A stretch of DNA of 6,407 nt from Oscillibacter sp. (GTDB lineage: Bacteria; Bacillota; Clostridia; Oscillospirales; Oscillospiraceae), in assembly GCA_024404295.1 (NCBI GenBank), contig JAKSQE010000075.1, positions 1-6,407 on the forward strand, in the 5' to 3' direction. The notes beneath the pieces are model-generated. The model was not told the origin of the DNA. It did no database searches and saw nothing but the letters and a program-made list of their open reading frames with translations. Below, piece after piece: positions 1 through 4,867 of this stretch (position 1 is the first letter of the stretch; each line of letters begins with the position of its first letter). The translations under genes and the position numbers were made by a program.

Positions 1-535
1 CGGGGCGGCGCGCGAGAACAGGCGGGAACATGGCGGGGTCAGCCGGCTGGCGGGGAGGCTTGGAACGGTCACCCTTGGGGTCGGTCATAGCACCGGCAAC
101 GGTCAGGTCGTTATCCTGAACGAAGGTCAGGAACTTCTTGAAGTTCTCATGATAGTGGGTGCCATACTTCTCGTCGATCTCATAGGTGGTGGAGAAGACG
201 GAGTTGAAAGCGTCCATACCGACGCAGCGCTGGAAGCAGCTGGCGGTCTTCTGGCCCAGCAGACGCTGCATCTTGACCTTGTTCATCAGATCGGTGGTGG
301 ACTGATGCAGGTGGGTGAAGCGGTTGATGGTGTGGCCAGTCAGGCTGGACTTCACGGTCATCAGCTCTGCGTACTGAGGATCCTGTGCCAGAGCATAGGT
401 CATAGCAACGCAGTTGATGGAGGGGCGGATCATGGGATGATCCACCCAGTTCTCGATCTTCTCGCCGAACATGTAAACACGGGTGTTCAGCTTGCGCAGG
501 GAGTCAATGTACTCCTGGGGGGTCATTAAAGCCAT
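1..535 (-). CDS. abfD: 4-hydroxybutyryl-CoA dehydratase / vinylacetyl-CoA isomerase, N-terminal part (3' end beyond the window)
   Basis: The family is a cytoplasmic [4Fe-4S]- and FAD-dependent enzyme that dehydrates 4-hydroxybutyryl-CoA to crotonyl-CoA. I translated the minus strand directly: 178 open codons from ATG 535-533 to the left edge. The reading closely follows my memory of the Clostridium aminobutyricum enzyme, including YMFGEKIENWVDHPMIRPS (residues 21-39), RFTHLHQS (72-79), QKTASCFQRCVGMDAFN (95-111) and GAMTDPKGDR. Cys100 and Cys104 correspond to the iron-sulfur ligands Cys99 and Cys103 of that enzyme; the other ligands (a His and a Cys near residues 292-299) lie outside the window. 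The start is set by AGGAGG at 550-545, nine bases upstream; Met4 is a less well placed alternative. It is the third gene of the minus-strand operon, 60 bp after the CoA-transferase. No frameshift is seen in the visible part. Confidence 0.95.
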   Translation of the reverse strand, partial: MALMTPQEYIDSLRKLNTRVYMFGEKIENWVDHPMIRPSINCVAMTYALAQDPQYAELMTVKSSLTGHTINRFTHLHQSTTDLMNKVKMQRLLGQKTASCFQRCVGMDAFNSVFSTTYEIDEKYGTHYHENFKKFLTFVQDNDLTVAGAMTDPKGDRSKPPRQPADPAMFPPVLARRP

Positions 536-556
536 TGTAATGTTCCTCCTTATATG

Positions 557-593
557 TTTATGGGGTCTCTTATATAAATTTTATAGGGTCTCT
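557..593. repeat. Two-copy 14-bp direct repeat (period 23 bp) in the CoA-transferase/abfD gap
   Basis: TTTATGGGGTCTCT (557-570) recurs as TTTATAGGGTCTCT (580-593), 13 of 14 bases identical and exactly 23 bp apart. Between and partly overlapping the copies lies TATAAATTTTATA (573-585), a perfect AT-only inverted repeat around a central T. The whole unit fits into the 60-bp spacer between the CoA-transferase stop and the abfD ribosome binding site. It could be a protein site, an mRNA processing element or a chance duplication; the sequence does not decide. Confidence 0.7.
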
Positions 594-595
594 GA

Positions 596-2152
596 TTAGT
601 CGTTGGCCAGGCCCATCAGCTCATCACGGAAGATGCGCTCGTCCATCAGCTTCAGATCGTCAGCGATCTTGGGCATGAACTCCATCTGATCCAGAACCTG
701 GGTCTGCAGGTCAATGCCGGGAGCGATCTCGATCAGGGTCACGCCCTCGGGACGCAGCTCGAAGACAGCACGCTCGGTGACATACAGAACGGGCTGACCC
801 ACCTCGTTGGCGTAATCGCCGGAGAAGGTGATGTGCTCGACCTGATTGACAAACTTCTTCTTTGCACCCTCCTGCACGATGACCAGCTTGCCATCCTTGC
901 ACTCGGTCTGCAGGCCCTTAGCAGTAAAGGTACCGCAATAGATAACCTTCTTTGCATTCTGGGTGATGTCGATGAATCCACCGGCACCTGCCAGACGGGT
1001 GCCGAACTTGGAAACGTTCAGGTCGCCGTTGGGAGCAGTCTCAGCCAGGCCCAGGAAAGCCACGTCCAGACCGCCGCCCTGATAGAAGTCGAACTGGACG
1101 TTGTGATCCAGAATGGACATGGAGTTTGCAGCAGCGCCGAACTGCGTGCCGCCATAAGGAACACCGGCGATAGAACCTGCCTCAACGGTCAGGGTCAGCT
1201 TGTCGGAGATACCCTCTTCAGCAGCCACGTTAGCGATCTTCTCAGGTGCGCCGGTGCCCAGGTTGACGATAGCGTCCTGAGGCAGTTCCATTGCAGCACG
1301 ACGAGCCAGGATCTTCTTGGCATCCAGAGGAATGGCGGGGATGGCATCCACAGGGATGCGGAACTCGCCGGTCAGAGCGCCGTCATAGGGCATACCCAGG
1401 CACTGCATGTTGTCCTCAATAGAGCCTACCACAATTGCGTCGACATAGATACCGGGAATTTTGACCAGCTTGGGATCCAGAGAACCGCCCTGGACGATCT
1501 TCTCGACCTGGACGATAACCTTACCACCGGAGTTCTTGGTGGCCTGGCACTGGGCGGTAACGTCCAGAGGGCCGATCTCACGATGGACGGTGCAGTTGCC
1601 GAACTCGTCGGCATAGGAAGCACGGACGAAGCAGACATTGATGGGGAAGGTCTTGTAGATCAGACGCTCCTTGCCCAGAACGTTGATGATCTCAACCAGA
1701 TCCTCCTTGGTGCACTCGTTCAGCTTACCGCCGCCGTTGCGGGGGTCAGCAAAGGTCTTCAGACCGACGTGGGTGATGGTGCCCAGATTGTGAGCAGCAA
1801 TATCACGATACATATGAGTGATAACGCCCTGAGGCAGGTTGTAAGCCTCGATCTTGTTAGCCAGAGCCAGATCGCCCAGCTTGGGAGCACGATCCCAGTG
1901 GCCGCCGACCACGCGCTTGACCATGCCTTCATGGCCGTAGTGGTCGCCGCCGGTACCATCACGATGGCCCTGACCGGCTGCAAAGAACAGCGTCAGATCC
2001 TTGGGATGACCGGTCTCCAGGAAACGCTTCTCCAGAGCGGTAGACAAAGCCTCGGGGCAGGCGCAGCTAACGAAACCGCCGGTGGACAGGGTGTCGCCAT
2101 CGTTGACCATCAGGGCTGCTTCTTCAGCAGTAATCACGCGAACTTTCTTCAT
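596..2152 (-). CDS. Acyl-CoA:acetate/propionate CoA-transferase family enzyme (Pct/YdiF type)
   Basis: 518 residues, close to the roughly 520 usual for fused-subunit propionate/acetate CoA-transferases. The family moves CoA between acyl-CoA and a free acid through a glutamyl-CoA thioester. The N-terminal CoA-transferase domain begins MKKVRVITAEEAALMVNDGD; the C-terminal domain carries the active-site segment LTVEAGSIAGVPYGG (residues 321-335). Glu324 there sits at the same position as the catalytic Glu of Clostridium propionicum Pct. GGGLDVAFLGLAE (359-371) is the glycine-rich segment that follows in the family. The start ATG 2152-2150 has a moderate AAGGG-type ribosome binding site about nine bases upstream. 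It lies 43 bp after the crotonase and 60 bp before abfD, so the likely job is making 4-hydroxybutyryl-CoA from 4-hydroxybutyrate with acetyl-CoA or butyryl-CoA as donor. Substrate choice is an inference; propionate, lactate or butyrate are alternatives, so no gene symbol is given. Confidence 0.93.
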   Translation of the reverse strand: MKKVRVITAEEAALMVNDGDTLSTGGFVSCACPEALSTALEKRFLETGHPKDLTLFFAAGQGHRDGTGGDHYGHEGMVKRVVGGHWDRAPKLGDLALANKIEAYNLPQGVITHMYRDIAAHNLGTITHVGLKTFADPRNGGGKLNECTKEDLVEIINVLGKERLIYKTFPINVCFVRASYADEFGNCTVHREIGPLDVTAQCQATKNSGGKVIVQVEKIVQGGSLDPKLVKIPGIYVDAIVVGSIEDNMQCLGMPYDGALTGEFRIPVDAIPAIPLDAKKILARRAAMELPQDAIVNLGTGAPEKIANVAAEEGISDKLTLTVEAGSIAGVPYGGTQFGAAANSMSILDHNVQFDFYQGGGLDVAFLGLAETAPNGDLNVSKFGTRLAGAGGFIDITQNAKKVIYCGTFTAKGLQTECKDGKLVIVQEGAKKKFVNQVEHITFSGDYANEVGQPVLYVTERAVFELRPEGVTLIEIAPGIDLQTQVLDQMEFMPKIADDLKLMDERIFRDELMGLAND

Positions 2153-2195
2153 GATTGATTTCCCTTCTATTTTTATGTTTATTGTTTGGAAAGAC

Positions 2196-3005
2196 TTACT
2201 TGTTCTGGAAGTTCTTTTCCTTGCGCTTCTCCAGGAATGCGCTCATGCCTTCCTTCTGGTCGGCAGTGGCGAAGCACATTGCGAACAGCTCATTCTCCAC
2301 AGCGATGCCATCGTCGATGTCCATCTGCATACCACGGTCGATGCAGGCCTTGGAATACTTAACAGCGATGGGAGCGTTGGCAGTGAAGGACTTTGCCATG
2401 GCGATTGCGCCGTTCATCAGCTCCTCGGGAGCATACACAGCGTTGGCCAGACCGATCTCCTTAGCCTCAGCAGCGCCGATGATCTTAGCGGAGAAGATCA
2501 GCTCCTTAGCCTTGGCAATGCCAACACGGCGAGGCAGACGCTGGGTGCCGGAGAAACCGGGAGTGATGCCCAAGCCAACTTCGGGCTGACCGAACTTAGC
2601 GCCGCCCTTGCCCTCAGCATTGGGGCCGGCAGCCAGAATGATGTCGCAGGACATGGCCAGCTCGCAGCCACCGCCCAGAGCAAAACCGTTGACAGCAGCG
2701 ATGGTGGGGATCTCCAGCTTCTCAATGCGGCGCATCACGGCTGCACCACGCTGGCCCCACTTGCGGCCACCGGCCACATCCAGAGGATACTGCTCGCCGA
2801 TGTCAGCGCCGGCCACGAAAGAACGGCCCTCACCGGTCAGGATCATAGCGAAGATCTCACCGGCAGCAACAGCCTGCTCCAGCTCGGTCACGACCTGCTC
2901 CAGCTCACCAATGACGGTGGAGTTCAGGGCATTCAGAGCCTCGGGACGGTTGATGGTGACAATAGCAATGTTTTCCTGCTTCTCAAAACGAATCGTCTGA
3001 TACAT
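2196..3005 (-). CDS. crt: Crotonase-family enoyl-CoA hydratase (probable 3-hydroxybutyryl-CoA dehydratase)
   Basis: 269 residues, a normal crotonase length. It reversibly hydrates crotonyl-CoA to 3-hydroxybutyryl-CoA in the cytoplasm. Family landmarks in order: NRPEALNALN (19-28), the oxyanion-hole strand VAGADIGE (64-71), NGFALGGGCELAMSCD (106-121) with the first catalytic Glu at 115, and KFGQPEVGLGITPGFSGTQRL (137-157) with the second at 142. Both acids are kept, which favours a true hydratase over an isomerase. The two are 27 residues apart instead of the usual 20, because of an extra segment around GPNAEGKG (127-134). The start ATG 3005-3003 is fixed by GAGGAGG (3019-3013), seven bases upstream. 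It is the first gene of the sigma-54 operon, followed after 43 bp by the CoA-transferase. Beside AbfD it would draw crotonyl-CoA into the oxidative branch or supply it from 3-hydroxybutyryl-CoA. Exact chain-length preference cannot be read. Confidence 0.9.
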   Translation of the reverse strand: MYQTIRFEKQENIAIVTINRPEALNALNSTVIGELEQVVTELEQAVAAGEIFAMILTGEGRSFVAGADIGEQYPLDVAGGRKWGQRGAAVMRRIEKLEIPTIAAVNGFALGGGCELAMSCDIILAAGPNAEGKGGAKFGQPEVGLGITPGFSGTQRLPRRVGIAKAKELIFSAKIIGAAEAKEIGLANAVYAPEELMNGAIAMAKSFTANAPIAVKYSKACIDRGMQMDIDDGIAVENELFAMCFATADQKEGMSAFLEKRKEKNFQNK

Positions 3006-3036
3006 GTTTTTTTCCTCCTCAAAATTAAAATGTGTG

Positions 3037-3055
3037 ATCGCTGCTTTTCAGCGAT
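3037..3055 (-). other. Stem-loop in the crotonase operon 5' leader
   Basis: ATCGCTG (3037-3043) and CAGCGAT (3049-3055) are perfect complements around a 5-base loop. It lies inside the roughly 67-nt leader predicted from the sigma-54 promoter, 17 nt before the ribosome binding site. It is not followed by a run of U, so it is not a terminator; a 5' mRNA-stabilising hairpin is the likeliest role. Confidence 0.55.
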
Positions 3056-3082
3056 ATCCATATGATTGCAATAATAAGTATA

Positions 3083-3099
3083 AGCAATTTTCGTGCCAA
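3083..3099 (-). promoter_or_regulatory. Sigma-54 (-24/-12) promoter of the crotonase/CoA-transferase/abfD operon
   Basis: The minus strand reads TTGGCACGAAAATTGCT. This matches the sigma-54 consensus YTGGCACG-N4-TTGCW at every defined position, and the invariant GG (3097-3096) and GC (3085-3084) are exactly 10 bp apart. Taking the C of GC as -12 puts the start near 3072, which is an A on the transcribed strand and gives a leader of about 67 nt. Transcription from such a promoter requires an AAA+ activator, and one is encoded divergently just beyond the spacer. Confidence 0.92.
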
Positions 3100-3221
3100 T
3101 TTCAAGATGATTTCGCATTCTTCTTCCTGTACAGAACAGCGAAAGGCTCCCCCACATTTTGTGTGGTGTGCCAATATGCATCAAAAGTCAACTCCCTTTT
3201 TTTGGAGTCTTGTTCTCAGCC

Positions 3222-3237
3222 TATTCAAAAATGAATA
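3222..3237. promoter_or_regulatory. Palindromic activator-binding site 1 (putative enhancer)
   Basis: TATTCAAAAATGAATA is a perfect 6-4-6 inverted repeat preceded by CC. Its centre (3229.5) is about 157 bp upstream of the predicted sigma-54 start, the range usual for enhancers of AAA+ activators. The same motif occurs twice near the activator promoter, which ties it to the Fis-type helix-turn-helix of the neighbouring regulator. Binding is inferred from repetition and position. Confidence 0.75.
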
Positions 3238-3348
3238 CCTTCTCTTGGGCCATTCTATCCCATAGCCTTGAACAACTTTGTTTGATCTGCTTAAAAGGCG
3301 AAAAATTTCTGGACAACTTGCCCATTTATTTTTTGTTTTTTCTCTTCC

Positions 3349-3364
3349 TATTCATTTTTGAATA
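3349..3364. promoter_or_regulatory. Palindromic activator-binding site 2
   Basis: TATTCATTTTTGAATA is a perfect 6-4-6 inverted repeat, again preceded by CC. It covers the -35/spacer part of the activator's own promoter. Its centre is 127 bp from site 1 and 21 bp from site 3, both close to whole helical turns. Confidence 0.75.
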
Positions 3365-3373
3365 TGCTATAAT
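3365..3373 (+). promoter_or_regulatory. Housekeeping-type extended -10 promoter of the activator-rpoN operon
   Basis: TGCTATAAT is a consensus -10 hexamer (3368-3373) with the TG of an extended -10. The matching -35 position (about 3345-3350, TTCCTA) is poor, which is common for extended -10 promoters. The start would be near 3380, leaving a leader of about 39 nt before the activator ATG. Sites 2 and 3 flank or overlap the hexamer, so occupation by the activator should hinder RNA polymerase. Confidence 0.65.
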
Positions 3374-3385
3374 CAAAAATGAATA
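3370..3385. promoter_or_regulatory. Palindromic activator-binding site 3 (one-mismatch copy)
   Basis: TAATCAAAAATGAATA matches the TATTCA-N4-TGAATA palindrome with one substitution (A for T at 3372); the right half is intact and is followed by GG, the mirror of the CC flank seen at sites 1 and 2. It overlaps the end of the -10 hexamer and the predicted start region of the activator gene. Confidence 0.65.
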
Positions 3386-3418
3386 GGAAATCTGTCGAAA
3401 TTTTCGTGAGGTGCTACT

Positions 3419-4834
3419 ATGACCGCTCATGCTCCCCTTTCCCACTACTTTGAATCAGACATCAATCTCAAGGGTCTTTTTGACATTTTGAACCCGAAAA
3501 ATAATCTGGTTTTGGCTGACGATATGATGCTATCCGACGCAAACGGCATCATTCTTCAAGTTAGCGAGACCTATGAAAAAAACTTTGGTTTCCATCGGGA
3601 ATCCATTGTAGGCAAGTCCGCTTTTGACCTGGAAGCAGACGGCACTTTCCAGCCCTGCGTAACTGCCGAGGTCATTCGCCAAAAGAAGAAGGTCGTCTCC
3701 ACCCAGACCATCAACCACACCCACAAAAATGTGATGACGGTGGGTATCCCTCTCTTTGACCAGAATAACGAACTGAAATATGCTGTTTGCTTTAACACGG
3801 TGTCCATGGAGCAGATCAACGCCATTCAGCAGAATTACCGTAATCTGCAGGACTCCCTACAGCAGTATTCCCAAGAGATCGCCGAGTTGCGTACCCGTGC
3901 CACCTCCACCTCTCTGGTCGTTCGCAGTCCGGCCATGCAGCGCCTCTGGACGCTGATGCAGAACACTGCCAACACCAAGGCAAACATCCTCATCACCGGT
4001 GAGACCGGCGTCGGCAAAAGCGCCGTAGCCAAGGCCATTCACGCCATGAGCAACCGCGCCAACGGACCGTTTATCGAGGTCAACTGCGCCGTTTTGCACG
4101 AAAACCTCATCGAATCCGAGCTCTTCGGTTACGAAAAAGGTGCATTTACCGGTGCATCTTCCAGCGGCAAGATCGGCAAGATCGAGTTAGCCAACCACGG
4201 AACCTTGTTTCTGGACGAGATCGGCGAACTGCCGGCACATATTCAATCTAAACTATTACAGTTGATCCAAGAAAAGACCATCGAGCGTCTGTCCGGCACC
4301 CGCCGCATTGAGTTGGACTTCCGCCTGTTGGTGGCCACCAACCGCAATCTGGAGGAAGCCGTACAGCGCGGATTGTTCCGCAGCGACTTGTTCTATCGCC
4401 TGAATGTTATCCGCATCCACATCCCACCCCTGCGGCAGCGGCCGGAGGACATTCTTCCCCTTGCCCAGCAATTTCTGGAGCGGTTCTGTCAGGAATACAA
4501 CAAGCAGCTCTCCTTTAGTCCTCGCTTTGTTGCCTTTTTAGAGGAGTACGACTGGCCCGGCAACGTCCGGCAGTTGGAAAACCTGATGGAGCGTCTGGTG
4601 ATCACCGCACAGGATCCCATCATCGACGTCACCGCCCTGCCACTGGAGTACACCGGCGAGACTGAGCGATTGCTGCCGCAAATCGGCACTCTGGAGGAGC
4701 AGATGGACGCTTTCGAGGGGCAAATCATTCGGGAATCCTATCGTCGGTGCAAAACCACCGTGGCTGTAGCCAAGGAGCTGGGTATTTCCCAGGCCACCGC
4801 CGCCCGTAAAATTGCCAAATACGTCAAAGGCTAA
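3419..4834 (+). CDS. Sigma-54-dependent transcriptional activator, PAS-AAA+-Fis HTH
   Basis: 471 residues. Domains in order: a PAS-like sensor (about 30-130), a likely coiled-coil linker (about 130-162), the AAA+ sigma-54 activation domain (about 165-400) and a C-terminal Fis-type helix-turn-helix (about 440-468). The activation domain is complete: Walker A GETGVGKS (194-201), the sigma-54-contacting loop GAFTGA (241-246), Walker B GTLFLDEIGE (261-270), sensor I LLVATNRN (303-310), FRSDLFYRLNV (320-330) with the arginine-finger region, and WPGNVRQLEN (379-388). It should hydrolyse ATP to open sigma-54 promoter complexes. There is no response-regulator receiver domain, so the signal is probably a small molecule sensed by PAS; its identity is unknown. 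ATG 3419 has GAGGTG 5 nt upstream. The divergent sigma-54 promoter and three palindromes make the catabolic operon its likely target. rpoN follows after 33 bp, so the two are probably co-transcribed. Confidence 0.95.
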   Translation: MTAHAPLSHYFESDINLKGLFDILNPKNNLVLADDMMLSDANGIILQVSETYEKNFGFHRESIVGKSAFDLEADGTFQPCVTAEVIRQKKKVVSTQTINHTHKNVMTVGIPLFDQNNELKYAVCFNTVSMEQINAIQQNYRNLQDSLQQYSQEIAELRTRATSTSLVVRSPAMQRLWTLMQNTANTKANILITGETGVGKSAVAKAIHAMSNRANGPFIEVNCAVLHENLIESELFGYEKGAFTGASSSGKIGKIELANHGTLFLDEIGELPAHIQSKLLQLIQEKTIERLSGTRRIELDFRLLVATNRNLEEAVQRGLFRSDLFYRLNVIRIHIPPLRQRPEDILPLAQQFLERFCQEYNKQLSFSPRFVAFLEEYDWPGNVRQLENLMERLVITAQDPIIDVTALPLEYTGETERLLPQIGTLEEQMDAFEGQIIRESYRRCKTTVAVAKELGISQATAARKIAKYVKG

Positions 4835-4867
4835 GCGGCAGGCAGATCAACAAAAGGAGTGAGTCTC

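Larger units (their letters stand above)
3347..3387. repeat. 15-bp perfect inverted repeat enclosing the activator -10 element
   Basis: CCTATTCATTTTTGA (3347-3361) is the exact reverse complement of TCAAAAATGAATAGG (3373-3387), with 11 bases between. It arises because palindromes 2 and 3 are copies in opposite orientation. The predicted start of transcription falls in the right arm, so the RNA would not contain the complete hairpin; it is better read as paired operator DNA than as an RNA structure. Confidence 0.85.
3006..3418. other. 413-bp divergent regulatory region between the crotonase and activator genes
   Basis: No credible gene lies here; the short open frames inside have no recognisable content and no good ribosome binding site. 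The region is AT-rich compared with its neighbours. From left to right it holds the crotonase ribosome binding site (3013-3019), a 5'-leader hairpin (3037-3055), a minus-strand sigma-54 promoter (3083-3099), about 120 bp of weak small inverted repeats, palindrome 1 (3222-3237), a further 110 bp in which I see nothing definite, palindromes 2 and 3 (3349-3364, 3370-3385) around an extended -10 element, and the activator ribosome binding site (3408-3413). Confidence 0.9.

Noticed and set aside
149..529. 126-codon plus-strand open frame opposite abfD
   Set aside because: The minus strand encodes clear AbfD with its iron-sulfur cysteines here; the plus frame is its shadow.
833..2158. 441-codon open frame on the plus strand opposite the CoA-transferase
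   Set aside because: It is the antisense of a well-supported gene. Its product is Leu/Asp/Gly/His-rich with no recognisable motif, as expected from codon bias on the opposite strand.
2082..3065. 327-codon plus-strand open frame opposite the crotonase
   Set aside because: It overlaps the crotonase and the start of the CoA-transferase, has no family motif, and runs through the crotonase ribosome binding site.
3127..3134. CTGTACAG palindrome between enhancer site and promoter
   Set aside because: Only 8 bp, with flanks that do not continue the symmetry and no second copy.
3166..3174. Second -24-like element on the minus strand (TTGGCACAC)
   Set aside because: No GC occurs at the required 10-bp distance, so the -12 half is missing; on the plus strand the similar TGG...TGC spacing is off by one.
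3310..3320. Possible plus-strand sigma-54 promoter for the activator (TGGACAACTTGC)
   Set aside because: GG and GC are 7 bp apart instead of 10.
3004..3386. Several short plus-strand open frames in the divergent spacer
   Set aside because: They overlap the sigma-54 promoter and palindromes, lack good ribosome binding sites and show no recognisable protein features.
3347..3387. The 15-bp inverted repeat as a terminator
   Set aside because: It has no U-tract on either strand, lies within a promoter and is explained by two opposed copies of the palindromic operator.
3396..3406. CGAAATTTTCG inverted repeat before the activator ribosome binding site
   Set aside because: The arms are separated by one base, too close for a stable RNA hairpin, and it does not recur elsewhere.
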